Below are positions 52,601 to 62,944 of a stretch of 64,000 nucleotides of DNA, one piece after another. Source of the stretch: Hyaloraphidium curvatum (lineage: Eukaryota; Monoblepharomycota; Hyaloraphidiomycetes; Hyaloraphidiales; Hyaloraphidiaceae); NCBI GenBank assembly GCA_025558095.1, contig JAIVFI010000002.1, positions 62,001-126,000 of the forward strand, given 5' to 3'. The notes under the pieces are model-generated. The model was not told the DNA's origin, searched no databases, and saw nothing but the letters and a program-made list of their open reading frames with translations. The translations under genes and the position numbers were made by a program. Numbering within the stretch: the first letter of the stretch is position 1; each line of letters begins with the position of its first letter.

Positions 52601-54144
52601 TCCTCAAGAAGGGGGCGTCGATCAAGAAGCCCAACAACAAGGTAGGTTCTAGCCAGTATCGTGTGGACTGTCAGTTTTCACCTCAGGGGTGCCTTTTGTT
52701 CCCACAGTGCCAGACGCTCGCGCAGACCTTCCGCCGCATCACGGACCTTCGGCACCAGGCCAACATCGCCGCCAAGAACAAGCCGCTCGAGGCCAACGCG
52801 ATGCTCTCTCAGTGCATGTCGCTCTTTGCCCGCATCAGCGACCCCGCTGCCCTGGGCTGGTTCGCCATGGACGCCGAGGCGCTCGACGCAATCGAGGACG
52901 ACGCGTGGCGGCAGGGCGGCTACGCCGGCGTCCGCGTGCTGGTGGCCATCGGGCAGGCCAACCTCGCCGCCAAACACTACGGCGAGGCCCAGTCGGCCTA
53001 CTCCTCGGCGCTGCAGAACCTCTTCGAGCTTCTCAACACTGGCCCGGACAACGACCCTGAGCCGGGCGAACTGCCATACCCCGAGGACCTGGCGGAGGAT
53101 GGGTCGCCGTGGCTGGGGACGCTCGCGGCCGCGCATGCGGGGCACGGGCAAGCGCTCTCGGGGCTGAGGTACTTCAGCGAGGCGGTGGACGAGTTTGCCT
53201 ACGCTGTCAGGATCGCGCCCAAGAACGCCGGTGAGTGCTCGGCTACATTGCGTGCGTCGTCTATGCTGGTCCCTGACCTGTGCTATCCCGATCAGAGTAT
53301 GCCACGATGTTCCGGAAGGCCGAGGAGGACGAGATTAAGGACCGCGAAGCGCAGGCCGCCGCCGAGGCCGAGGCCGCCCGTCAGCGGGCCCAGGAGGAGG
53401 CGCGCCGCAAGAAGGCGGCCGAGGAGCAGGCCCGCGCCAAGGCCAAGGCCAAGCAGCAGCAGCAGCAGGCGCCGCCGCCGTCGGGCTCTTCGTCGTCGAG
53501 GCCACAGGGCAACGGCTACGGCGGATTCCCTGGCGGGGGTGGCGGCTACGGCGGATCGGGGAAGCAAGGCACCGGATCGTCGTCTCGTTCTGGCGGCGGA
53601 GTCCGCGAGGGCAAGGTCAACTACTTCGAGGTTCTGGGGGTCTCCGAGGAGGCCTCGGACGACGAGATCAAGAGGGTCGGTGGCGTATCATTTGCGAATC
53701 GGCGATCAGCGTGGTGACCGCCGCGTCCACAGGCCTATAAGTACCTCGCCCTCCAGTGCCACCCCGACAGGCACGTCGCGGCCACCGAAGAAGAGCGCTT
53801 CGAGCAGGAGCAGAAGTTCAAGGTCGTCTCGGAGGCCTACACGGTGCTCAGCGACCCGGATAAGAGGCGGCAGTGGGAGATGGGCGACGACGATTTCGGC
53901 TTCGAGATCAACCTCGAGGACATCCTCATGCAGTGAGCGCCGCCGCGTTTCCGCCGGGTCCACCTTGCTGATCGCCCCGGCCGGCATCAGGATGTTCATG
54001 TCGCAGATGATGGGCGGTGGACGCGGCGGGGGAGCACGGCGCGGCGGTGGAGGCAGGGGTGGCTCGCCCTTCGCGTCGTTCTTCTTCGGCGGCGGGTTCG
54101 AGAGCATGTTCGGATTCGACGACGACGATTATCCCCCGAAGTGA
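49663..54144 (+). CDS. RRM-TPR-J-domain co-chaperone with Lys/Pro/Glu-rich linker
   Basis: Exons 49663-51793, 51859-52257, 52316-52442, 52497-52641, 52708-53230, 53296-53675, 53733-53932 and 53991-54144 (introns of 54-66 bases) encode 1352 residues. An RRM-like domain (about 143-220: HRVYIYPLDPSLPASAVQSA and GFGFVHCRDAG) precedes a 400-residue low-complexity region built from EPAKP-type units. An acidic then Lys-rich block (about 625-670) leads to TPR-type helices (about 680-1110). The J domain (about 1213-1280) reads NYFEVLGVSEEASDDEIKR then AYKYLALQCHPDRH, with the HPD tripeptide that stimulates Hsp70 ATPase. The tail is Gly/Phe-rich. TPR plus J resembles DNAJC7, which links Hsp70 and Hsp90; the RRM-like domain suggests an RNA or ribosome link, which is inference. 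Confidence 0.88.
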   Translation: MATWGFGFADIIGSDPEPLLPLLPPVSAVVGAAQPGAQPAGPPPAGAQDVPQGHLPPRLAKIKQGGPAAAPAAGQAPQNGPGFSVFFRPPVDTSPAGTPDAPLPQAAYTLKPAPIPNPAASSASSGTNTAPPPSSAPTDPSHRVYIYPLDPSLPASAVQSAFEAAFGRGAAARVDVNPRGFGFVHCRDAGAKAESMARGAFQLGGATVKVREFRGGAGAAQPAAERKDVRGRGRGRDGSTGGQGVNGVVNGAPQQQQQQQPAKEPANDGKKPAPQVQQPAKEPEKPKQQRKKAANPYSALGQTQLEADEELARRLQAEEEEEARRERERAAEQARSRAAQVQAQAQAAAAAKKEVPAKQPAKVEPVKAKPAPEPAKPEPAKPAATSKPAPEPHKLPEKAAAKHEPAKQPEPVKQPEPSKAAKPKEQPKHVSEPARSAPELSKPAASQPKPVVEHAKPEPSKAAEKKDTGKPAPEPAKPSEPAKPALLAEQGKSKEQPKPAAAPAKVTQPEPVKPKEQPAPVQQQAPEPVATEVPAKEQAKPAEQAKVAEPSKPAEQPKPAEQPAESGKKKKSKAAAAPPAPAQEAKPDPPAEPAPAPQPAPAPQHEPEPKPVVHKVPSEETIAAPEADDDDGTEDDGGGPAGKNARKNKKKKEKAKEKARMQKESGKGGAAPAASAGAGGHVPEKAADEARRLMDDGKGEEALKILNAAIGGSSSFGASPFGSDEGCSMNPQPRRSPSACSTPSSCSALSSSSPPTAPRRPPRTASACSLPRTRNTPAPTSSRPAPRRGCTARPRSSSPSSRRPSTRRGTWPGRTRTRWRICWRAWGRWRGCWCRRRRWCAGEGISRGRWRCSTGRWRSGSMPFTVVLLAAALGLHSLLTYTFVEQDEGRDLDSSWEDAARLSRAWRLKRARLLLSTGEFGTARLATCVRFLSSSRLGLTFVDSSAQVAEDLNDPDFLYVRALAVILEDGIEAVPQVEEILKKGASIKKPNNKVGSSQYRVDCQFSPQGCLLFPQCQTLAQTFRRITDLRHQANIAAKNKPLEANAMLSQCMSLFARISDPAALGWFAMDAEALDAIEDDAWRQGGYAGVRVLVAIGQANLAAKHYGEAQSAYSSALQNLFELLNTGPDNDPEPGELPYPEDLAEDGSPWLGTLAAAHAGHGQALSGLRYFSEAVDEFAYAVRIAPKNAGECSATLRASSMLVPDLCYPDQSMPRCSGRPRRTRLRTAKRRPPPRPRPPVSGPRRRRAARRRPRSRPAPRPRPSSSSSRRRRRRALRRRGHRATATADSLAGVAATADRGSKAPDRRLVLAAESARARSTTSRFWGSPRRPRTTRSRGSVAYHLRIGDQRGDRRVHRPISTSPSSATPTGTSRPPKKSASSRSRSSRSSRRPTRCSATRIRGGSGRWATTISASRSTSRTSSCSERRRVSAGSTLLIAPAGIRMFMSQMMGGGRGGGARRGGGGRGGSPFASFFFGGGFESMFGFDDDDYPPK

Positions 54145-54548
54145 GCAGGCCGACACTCGCTGGCTAGGATTTGTGTTGACTTGAGACTTGAAGGCGTGGC
54201 CAACGTTCTCGTCGGCGGTGACATCCCGGGACATCATGAGCAGAGAACCCGGATTGCGCGAGCAAAGGGTGGATTGCGAGATAGGAACGCGGTGGGAAGG
54301 GAAGCGAGGCGGCGCCTGACGCATGGTCACCGTGGTCTTGGAAGACGGCCTGGAAGCGAGATACCCCGCTTTATCCTGGACGATGTAGCGGCTGCGGTCA
54401 GGTAATCTGAGGCTGTGTCGTCTACCATTGGCACCGTCCTGAACTCCAAAGATTGGCACAACTATGGACTTTAGTTGCTCACTACTCGGGTGCCTCCAAC
54501 GACCGCCACCTCATGGCCCCCGTTTCAACACGCCCTCCATCGACGAGC
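54145..54548. other. Convergent intergenic region, no gene seen
   Basis: 404 bases between two convergent genes, so it holds both 3' ends. No repeat or coding signal recognised. Confidence 0.5.
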
Positions 54549-55461
54549 TCAGAGCTCCGAGTAGCGGTTTCGGATGGCAAAGTGGCACCCATCCTCGGGC
54601 TTGCACTCCCTCCTCCCGTCGGGCCCAGTCTTGGTCTTGGTCGCGAGGTCCGAGAGGTGGTAGTGCGCGTCGAGGGGATTCCCCGCCGGTCGCTCTTCTT
54701 CCTCCTCCGTCGCGTTCTCCTCGTGGTGATGGTGGTGCCGGGGAGCTGCTCGTTGCCCGGCAACTCAATCTCAACCTCTCCCGTTCCGCAAGGCCGGAAG
54801 GAACCCACCGAGCCCCTCCAGTAGCTCGTTCATCTCCTTCATCAGCTCCAATGCCATGATGTGCCTGTCCAGCTCCGCGTTCTGCCGCTTGTGCCCCTCA
54901 TGGCAGCGGTGCTTGGGCCCGAGGTTGGCCAGCACCTCCGAGAGCTCCTCGTACGAGGCGCCAGCGGCACGGCGGTGGGTGTAGGCGCCGAGGCGGGAGG
55001 CGGGTGCGCGCTCGGAGCGGAGGAGGGAGAGGGAGGGGTGGGAGGCGTAGGTGGCGGCGAGCAGCGCGGCTGGAGGCCGGAAGCACATGAAAATCCAGGT
55101 GTCAAGCTCCATGGCAGGCCACGGACGAAGGCAGCCCACCTGCGAGCAGCGCCGCGACCCCCAAAATCACTTTCCACGGCTCGATCGGCCTCCTGCCTTC
55201 CGCCTCCTTCGGGCTACCGCCGTCCGCCGCCGGGGTCGCTGGCGGGCTCAGCGCGAGCACGTCAAGCAGCGCCCCGAACGCCCCCCGTACGGTGGCCTTG
55301 TTCACGGCGACGGACGTCGACACCTTCCGCTTGCTCTTGCGGCGCTCGATCTTGGTCGTCGGGGAGGAGAGGGAGCGGCGGAGGTTGGTGCGCAGCTGCG
55401 CGAGCCGGTCGGGTTCGGCCGCGCCCGAGGAGGCACGGGCGCCGGGCTGCGGAGACGCCAT
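54549..55461 (-). CDS. Unknown single-span membrane protein
   Basis: Exons 55461-55140, 55069-54809 and 54745-54549 (introns of 70 and 63 bases) encode 259 residues. Residues 1-90 are basic and Ser-rich with KIERRKSKRKVSTSVAVNKATVRGAFGALL; a membrane span follows at about 100-120 (KVILGVAALLAAALLAATYASH). Then comes a helical domain (YEELSEVLANLG, CHEGHKRQNAELDRHIMALELMKEMNELLEGL). The last exon adds a His run, an acidic run (ENATEEEEE) and a Cys/His-containing end (ECKPEDGCHF). I recognise no family. The second intron donor GTGGGT is needed to reach the last exon; without it the protein ends at 54771. Confidence 0.55.
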
Positions 55462-55781
55462 CACGGGCGTGCGCCACAGAATGCAGCCGATGCCGGCGGA
55501 CCCGGGCGGGATGCGATGCGGGAGACGGTGGAGTCGGGCGGGCGATTTGGGGGTATCGCTTCTGTTTGGATCGGCGACCCTTGCGCGCACGACCCCCGGA
55601 AGACCTCATCGCAGAGCCTGGCAGAAACAAAGAAAATTGTTGTGTTTGGTGCGGGTTCAACAACGAGAAAGGAGAGATACTTCGCAACGTGGCCACCCCA
55701 GCATTTTTGATTGTAGAGTACACCTTGCCCCCCGGGCACCAAAGAAGGAGGCACGAAGGGCCGACATACGGTCCTCTTTTG
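55462..55781. other. Intergenic region, no gene seen
   Basis: 320 bases between two minus-strand genes. No feature recognised; the upstream gene's 3' end and the downstream gene's promoter should be here. Confidence 0.45.
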
Positions 55782-56740
55782 TCAAGCAATCGTCATGGGC
55801 GTGAGGTCTGCGACCTCTTGGGCTGTATGATTGCCGCCGACATTGGTGATCCAGTTGGCGCCGTCGTTGATGGTGGCCAGCGCCGCCGCCTGCGAGGCGA
55901 AGCTGGTCCCCTTGCTGCGGTCGTAGTAGCCCCAGTCGGTGCTTGGAGTGATTGCCACGGCGGTTTGCCCCGCCACGAGGCCCGTGCCTTGCAGACTGGT
56001 GCCGAAGCCACCCGATTCGGTGGTGACGGCGGCCAGGAAGGTGCCCGGAGCCTGGGCAAGGTAAGCGTAGACGGTGCTGCCTCCGGAAGAGAGCTGCATG
56101 ATGGCGGGGTTGCTGCCACCGGTGGAACCCTGGCCGGTGCTAGCGACTACGCTCGTGGGGGTACCGCTGCCCGTATCGGCGCCGATCGAGACCACCGTGC
56201 CCTTCGGGACAGGGGCTGTCGTGGTCCACACAATAAAGGTACCTTCCGCGGGGAAGGTCCCGGTCCAGGTGTTGTCGTTGATACTGATCTGGCAGCCCTG
56301 CGGGATGTCGACGGTGGCAAGGAAGGCGACGCGGTCCTGATCACCGCCGTGGGCGACAAAGACGAGGTCGCCCGCGACCAACTCGCTGCATTGCTTGGAG
56401 GCGTACCGGCGGTACAAGCTATGGAGGCCGGTGTAGGCGACGCATGCGACGTGGCCTTTCGGAGCCCCGGGATAGGCGTACTCGCTAGGTCGGTCCGTCA
56501 GCCTGCTACGACGGCAGTTGAGGCGGCTTACCAGAAGTCATTGGAGGAGGGGCATTCACTGCAGCTGCGGCGGAAAAGGACACGAGGGCTCGGCACGCTG
56601 CGCAGCGCGGGACGGCGCGGTCAGCGTTGCCAGCGCCCTCCCTCGACGCGCCGCCGCGACGCCCACGTGGCGGAACTCGCAGGGCAGGCGAAAAGCAGGA
56701 GCGTAGCCACGATGGCGATGACGAGGGTACGCGGGGCCAT
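55782..56740 (-). CDS. Secreted protein with a bacterial-type beta-rich domain
   Basis: Exons 56740-56667, 56597-56532 and 56484-55782 (introns of 69 and 47 bases) encode 280 residues. The signal peptide is MAPRTLVIAIVATLLLFACPASSA. After a Cys-containing segment (SCSECPSSNDFCEYAYPGAP) comes a domain starting CSELVAGDLVFVAHGGDQDRVAFLATVDIPQG and continuing SINDNTWTGTFPAEGTFIVW. This GDLVFV...FAFV.LVDIP...DNGW pattern is familiar from bacterial secreted calcium-binding and nucleotidase-type proteins, but rare in fungi. The first two exons are inferred from the signal peptide and phase. Function unknown; acquisition from bacteria is possible but unproven. Confidence 0.6.
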
Positions 56741-57143
56741 TGTCGTTGCGAGGGCAAGGCGGCGAGATTGGTCGGGTCGGAATCAATCAACCCTGAAACG
56801 CAGGGACCTGCGGAGGCATTGCGTAAAGCCGGAACGGGTGACCTGACTTCTGCCATCCGATGGCGCCGAAAAGAGCCGGGGAATCTCAACGGAGGAGTGA
56901 GTCTTCTCGTGTGACGATTTTCATTCCACTTTGTGTCGGCCAGCGCTGGGGGGTGCTTTTCCTGTTTCGGCGCCTGCGCAAAGCCACCTCGGCAATTGCG
57001 CCGACAACGACGGGCAGTTGCGCCGCCAGCTCTGGCCTGGTGAAGACTCTGTATTCGATGCGGCTCCAAAGGAAAGAAAACATGATAGCAAAGATGCCCT
57101 ATCGGCAAGAAGTCCGCCCCGTCCCGCCTCAGTAAATCGAATC
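56741..57143. other. Intergenic region, no gene seen
   Basis: 403 bases between the small secreted protein gene (start at 56740) and the large repeat protein gene (stop at 57144), both on the minus strand. No coding signal or repeat recognised. Confidence 0.45.
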
Positions 57144-60100
57144 TTAGTCCGTCCTCGTCCTGACGCTCCCGCCCGAAAGCTTGGCCTCCCTCGACACCTC
57201 CTGCGGCCCCAACCCGGCGTACCCCTCCTCCTCCGAGAGCCTACGCAGCGGCGACGGCATCGGCGCCCTCCCCGGCCCCTCGTACCTCCCCGACGACGGC
57301 CTGCCACCCGGCGCCTGAGCCTGCTGCCCCCTCGATCCCGTGTCGACCTGCGGCTCGTAGTACGGCCCCCTCTGCCCGCCGCGGACGTAATCAAACGCCC
57401 CGCTTTCCCACGCCGATCGCTCCTCGCGCTGCGGGGGCGCGGCGTACTCCCTGTACCGCGGCCGCGGCGTCGACACGGGCGCGCGGTCGTCGCGCTCCGG
57501 CTGCTGCTGCTGGGGCTCGTAGGTGAACCTGCGCGGGGTGGAGCGGGCCGGGCTCGGGGTTTCGGGGGTGCTGCTGCGCTCGCCGTACTCGATCCTGCGG
57601 GCGGAGGGGACGGCGGGGCTTTCCGCGCCCGAGGGGATGCGCGAGCGCGGGGGGGTTGCGTAGGCGGCTTGGTCCTGCATGCATACCATGAGCCCGATCA
57701 CCACCGAAACGCATCCAGAAGGACGTACCTCGAGCGTCCTGCCGACGTCCCTGATCCTGCGCTGCATCTCGCGCACGAGGTTGTTCAGGTCCCGGACTTG
57801 CTGCTCCGATTCGCGCGCCTGGTCGTCGAAGGCGCGGGAGAGCCTGCTGAGCTGGATTTCCTTGTCGGCCAGGCGCTGGCGGAGCTCGGCGCGCTCCGAG
57901 ATGGCGTCTGGGGCGACGGGACGAGTCAGCGTTGAAGCGGCGTCCGACGGCAAGGACAGTAAGGACGAACCGTCGAGATCCTTGAGGATGCGCCTGCGCG
58001 TCTGCATCTCCTGGCCGAGGCGATCTTCAAGCTGTGGAATGTCGTCAGTCTTCCTGCTTGCCTGTTTGCAAGTTCGAGCCGATCGACGATCCCACCTCCC
58101 TCGCCACCCTCGTCCTCTCCTCCACGTCCCTCGCCAGCATCCCCGACACCCTCTGCGCCTCCTTCATGTCCCCCCTGAGCATCTCCGCTTCGTCGCGCGC
58201 GCGGCGGAGCTGCTCCCGCGCGAGGTCGAGCTCCGAGGCCTGGGCGCGGAGGTCGCGGTTCTCGCGCTGCAGGTCCTGCAGGGTGCGGACGGTGCGGCGG
58301 GAGGTGGCGTGGGCCTTGGGACGGCATTGCATCGAACACGTGTCAGCTTCCTGATACCGAACGCCGACAGCGATGCGGATCGCCCCACCTGCTGCGCAAC
58401 CAGCTCCAGCTCCCTGATCCTGTCCTCCCTCCCCAACAGCTCGTCCTGCACCTCCCTGGTCCTCGCCTCGACGATCTCCGCCAGCCGCACCACCCGTTCC
58501 TTGAGCGCCTCCTTCTCCTCGTCCACCGCGGGCTGCGGGGGCTGCTCCTGGTAGGTGACCTGCTCCCCGAGGCCGGCCAGGTCCCGCGTCATGCTCCGCA
58601 GGTTCGTGAGCAGCGACCGCACCCTGCCGCCCACCTCGGGCCTCTCCTCCCCCCCGTACCGCACCTCCTCCTCCCCGAATCCCTCCCCCTCTCCCACACC
58701 CTCGCCTCCGGCGAACACCGCCCCCGGCCGCACCGCCGCCGCCGGCACCTCCTCCCTCCCCGGGGTCAGCTCCTCCGCCGGCACCACGTGCGCGACGGGC
58801 TTCACCATCCCCGGCTCCGCCTCGCGCAGCTTGGCCAGGTCGATCGCCTCGGGCGCGAGCTCGGCGGCAGGGATCTTGTGCGCGGGCGGGGTCGGCGACG
58901 GCTGGATGCCCGGGAACGAGCGCGGGGGGGCGGCCGACCCGGAAGCGGCGGCGTTCTCGGCGGCGCGGAGGAATTCCCGCGCCTCGGGCGTGATCGGCCT
59001 GCTGAACACGGCGGCGGGCTCGTCCTGCATGCGCGGCGCGGGCGCTTCCCTCCCGATCGGCAGCGCGGGCGGAGCCGCGCCGGATTCCTTGCGCGCGAGC
59101 TGCGCCGCGACCTGCCTGTACGCCTCGGGGGTCACCGGCCTCTCCGTCTGCACCGCCGCGGGCCCCTGCAGACCCCGATCGCCGCGCGGCACCGCGATGC
59201 CGGACCCGGGCACCTCGTCTTGCGTGCGAGCTCCGGCCCCGGGCGCGGCTTCCCTCCCGATCGGCAGCGCGGGCGGCGCGGCGCCCGACTCCTTCCTCGC
59301 GAGCTCGCTCGCGACCTGCGTGTACGCGTCGGGCTCTTGCGGCCGCGCCATCGGCCCCGCGAGCCTCAGCCCGCCCGCATCGCCGCGGGGCACCGCGATC
59401 CCGGGGCCCGGCAGCTCCTCCTGCACCTCGGGCGCGGCGGCGGGGTGCCTCCCCATCCCGATGCTCGGCAGCGAAGGCGGCGCGGCCTGCGACCCCATGC
59501 GCGCGAGCTCGGCGGCCGTCTGCCTGTATGCCTCGGGGGTGACCGGCCTCTCCGCCAGCGGCCCCAGCTCGGGCGTCGGCACCCTCCGCACCTCCCCCTG
59601 CCGCTCCCTCGCCCCCGTCCCGGGCTCGAGGTGCGCCGCGGGCTCGTACCGCGGCAGCGACGCCGCCTCGCCCACGGGGAGCGCGTTATGCTCCTCCCCT
59701 CCGACCGGCGTCGCGGGGGAGATCGGGGTCGCGGAGCGGGAGGTGGGCGGGATGAAGGGCTCCTCGGCGGCGGTGGGGTAGGCCACGGCCTCGTCGGTGG
59801 GCGTCGGGAGCGCGGCGGCGGGCTGTTGCTGTTCGAAGGCGGGCACGACGGGGGCGGGCTGCATGCCGGCGGCTGCTTCGAAGGCGAGGCCAGACGGCTC
59901 GCCGGTGGACGGGGTGCCTTCAGTCTGGAGAATTGCGCGATCAGATGCATCGGCGGTGCGCGCGGGGAAGGCGAACGCACAGTCTCCCTTCCGCTGTCGG
60001 AGACGATCATCCTGTCCGCCCCCGTCCCTCCCTCTCCCGCGCCCGCTTGCTCCGCATCGAAAGGAAAAGGAGGTTGGGGAGGCGGGATCCCGGGCATCGC

Positions 60101-60712
60101 GGCGTGCTCGGCCGTGGGCGTCGGTTCGGTGACGGAGAAGCCCGGGGCCGAGGTCGGGCTCGAGATGGAGATTTCCGAGGGCGCCTGCGCCAAGCAACGC
60201 CGTCAGCGATCTCCTCGGAGCCTGCGGCCGCGCTCGTACGCACCGAAGTCCCGATTCCCCCCGCCTGCGCCCCCCCGACCGCCACGTCACCCCCTTCTCC
60301 CCCGGCCCCCATGCGTTCCTGCCGCCGGAAATCAGCTCCCCTCCTCCCGCGCCCCCGAGCCGGGCCCGGAGACGCACGTAATGCCGCACGAGCCGTCCTA
60401 CCGTGCCTGCCTCGGGCCCGCTGTGGCGCCGCCCCATGCCCGAGCGGGTGCCTATGGTCGGGTCGCGCGTGGGGCGGCTGAGGACCACGTGCTCGGGCTC
60501 GTCTGCAACGGAGGGCGGTCAGCAATTGCGGGGAGAGGGGAGGGGAGGGGAGGGAAGCTACCCGTGGCCTGGGGCTCCATGGCGGTGCCGGGGTCGGACC
60601 TGCGCGTCGCGGGGCGCTCCTCGGGTTCCAGTTGCTGCGTGCCCCCTGCCGACGGGAAGATGGCGCCGATGGTGTCCTTGAGCCAGCTGCCTGCGGGCTG
60701 CTGCGAGGCCAT
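57144..60712 (-). CDS. Large repeat and coiled-coil protein, function unknown
   Basis: Exons 60712-60562, 60502-60378, 60184-59981, 59924-58389, 58275-58096, 58031-57729 and 57674-57144 encode 1009 residues. The N-terminus (MASQQPAGSWLKDTIGAIFP) is followed by a disordered region with three to four imperfect repeats: RPVTPEAYRQTAAELARM, DAYTQVASELARKESGAAPP, RPVTPEAYRQVAAQLARKES and RPITPEAREFLRAAE. The second half (about 580-810) is a long coiled coil (EALKERVVRLAEIVEARTREVQ; LQRENRDLRAQASELDLAREQLRRA; ELRQRLADKEIQLSRLSRAF). The C-terminus is Arg/Pro/Tyr-rich. It may be a cytoskeletal or spindle-type scaffold; this is a guess. Two introns are longer than usual here (193 and 113 bases) and less certain. 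Confidence 0.68.
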
Positions 60713-60835
60713 CGTCGGGGTTGTGGGCGAAGTCAGCGGTCGGTGAAGCCCGGCCAAGGGAACGGACGCACAACACCTTGAGACCTTGCCTCTACCCTCT
60801 GCTCAGCACACCTTCGGACGCCATCGCGTCCGCCG

Positions 60836-61800
60836 ATGCTGCTCCGCCCCTCCGTGCTTTGCCCCTCCCTGCTCCTCGCGCGTCACTTCTCCTCCGCCGC
60901 CCCCCGCCGCGTCCCCGCCATGGACCCGTTCCCGCCCGGCGCGCGCTTCGCCGACCCCGCGTGCCTCGCGTGCCCCGACCCGTGCCCGCCCAAATGGCTC
61001 GTCCCCGACGACGTCAAGCGCGAGATCGACCACGACGGCGGCATCGCGGGGAGCATCAAGCCGTACTCGCGGCACCTGCTCGTATGCGCAGGCAGCGGCC
61101 CCGAGTGGCCCGCACAGGCCGAGGGCGTCGACGCCGTGGGCGGCGCGGCGGCGGCGGTCAAGGCGCTCAAGGGGTCCGTGCCGGGAAAGACGCGTGGGTT
61201 GCCGCCCGGCGCCGCGTTTCCCGTCCTCACGGTGCCCGGACGCGCGCGCGGTTTGCAGTCGTCGGCGCCGCCGAATCCCAACCCGACCTCTTCCCCGCGC
61301 CCCCAACCCCCGGCAACCTCGACCTCCTCCTTCTCCCCGCCATGCGCTCGCTCTCCCTCCCCCCCGCCTCCCTGGACTCCCTCCTCCCCGGGTTCCTCCT
61401 CTCCCCCTCCTCCTTCCCGGGCTCCCTCCCGCTCCCGTACACGCACCTCGTCCTCGTGTGCATCCACGCGCGCAGGGACACGCGGTGCGGCCGCATCGGG
61501 CCGGCGGTCGTCGCCGCCCTGAAGGAGGTCGTGGAGGAGAAGGGGCTCAAAGTAAAGGTGGCGGGCTGCTCGCACGTGGGGGGCCACAAGTGGGCCGGCA
61601 ACGTGATCGTGTACCCCGGTGGGTCCTCTCTTTCGTTTGCCCGGGAACGCAAATGCTGACTGCGTCCGGGCGCGCGGACAGGCGGGGACTGGTTCGGCAG
61701 GGTGCTCCCGCACCACGCGCCCGCCCTCATAGAGGAGTACGTGGGGAAGGGCAACCTGCTCAAGGAGCTGTGGCGCGGGCGGATAGGCGAGGAGGCGTAG
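60836..61800 (+). CDS. Apd1-like sucrase/ferredoxin family protein
   Basis: Exons 60836-61193, 61259-61618 and 61682-61800 (introns of 65 and 63 bases) encode 278 residues. The thioredoxin-like ferredoxin core shows LVCIHARRDTRCGRIGPAV and CSHVGGHKWAGNVIVYP, containing the Cys and His residues that bind the 2Fe-2S cluster in this family. The C-terminus GGDWFGRVLPHHAP follows after splicing. Relatives in yeast are Apd1 and Aim32, linked to redox balance; Aim32 is mitochondrial. The N-terminus MLLRPSVLCPSLLLARHFSSAAP looks like a mitochondrial presequence, with a second Met (AMDPFPPG) that could give a cytosolic form. It diverges from the large repeat protein across 123 bases. Confidence 0.85.
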
Positions 61801-61888
61801 CACGGGGCGACGGATAGATGCAGAGATACCCATTACGACGAGCTCAATCTACAAACGGAACGCCCGCCCTGCCGCCGCACGGGCGCCA

Positions 61889-62702
61889 TCAGGCAGCCGC
61901 CGCCACCGGCGGGACCGAGGTCGGGTAGCCGAGCTGCCCCGGGAAGGGCCCCCCGGCTCCGAACAGGGTGCGCAGCACGATCCCCTTCTTCAGCGTCGCG
62001 TGCGCCTCCCTGCACCACCCCTCGCCCGTGTTCATCGGGTTCGACATTCCGTAGCCGGCGGGGCAGGCGTAGAACGGCGCGCGGCCGTCGAGCGACGCGC
62101 GGCGGGCGAGACGGTCGCAGCAGGCCGCGTTGCGGACCCAGATGCAGCTGGCCGAGTCCTCGGAAAGGCAGGCCGGGATGTCGTCCGGGCCGGTGGTCTT
62201 GACGGGGGTGTAGACGGGGATGCCGTCGCCGTCCGGTTTGTAGGCGATGCTTCAGGGAGGGGAGGCGTCGTCAGGATCGCCGCATCCGGGGCGCCCCCCG
62301 TGGATGGACCCACCAGGTGAACCTCCGTGCGCCGTAATCGACGGAGCCCGCCGGCACGGGCGGGCAGCCCGCCAGGCTCCCGCAGTCGGTCTCGTTGCCG
62401 CCGAGGCTGACCACCTTTGCCGCCTCGACGCACCAGTCGGGCCCGACGCCGGGGGCGGCCAGGCCGGGCGGGCACTCGACGGCCTCGACCAGGCCGTCCG
62501 GCGCGCCGCACGCGCCGGCGGGGAACCACGCGCACTCGCCGGCGCGCGGGCCGAGGCAGACGTTGAGGCCGCGGTGGTTGGGCGCGACGAGCACCGACGC
62601 GGCGTCGGCGCACGACGTGATGCAGCGCGGCGCGGCTGACGCGGCAGGCAGCAGGGCGAGCGCCGCGAGGGCGAGGGACGCGAGCGGGGTCAGCGGGCGC
62701 AT
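61889..62702 (-). CDS. Secreted Cys-rich protein
   Basis: Exons 62702-62314 and 62249-61889 with a 64-base intron (62313-62250) encode 249 residues. The signal peptide (MRPLTPLASLALAALALLPAASA) is followed by about fourteen cysteines spread across the chain, for example RCITSCADAA, GECAWFPAGACGAPDG, ETDCGSLAGCPP, CIWVRNAACCDRL and FYACPAGYGMSNPMN. It ends LGYPTSVPPVAAAA. No family is recognised; a disulfide-stabilised extracellular protein is likely. It is next to another secreted protein gene transcribed away from it. Confidence 0.65.
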
Positions 62703-62944
62703 CGCTGGTGGGCAAACGTGTGAGTGGGTTGGTTGGTTTGGCTGGCGAGGATGCGACGCTGCGCCTCCGGCTCTTGAGGGCGGGCGCGGAAACTTGTGGC
62801 GGGGATATCCGCGCCCTGACTCATTTCGGCGTTTCCGCGCCCCTGCGCCCCAGGCGCATAAGGACAGCAGGGGACGCCCTCCGCCGCTCACTCACCATCT
62901 CTCGCCCCCGAAGTGCGACAAGCCCCGAACCACTCGCCTCCCCG

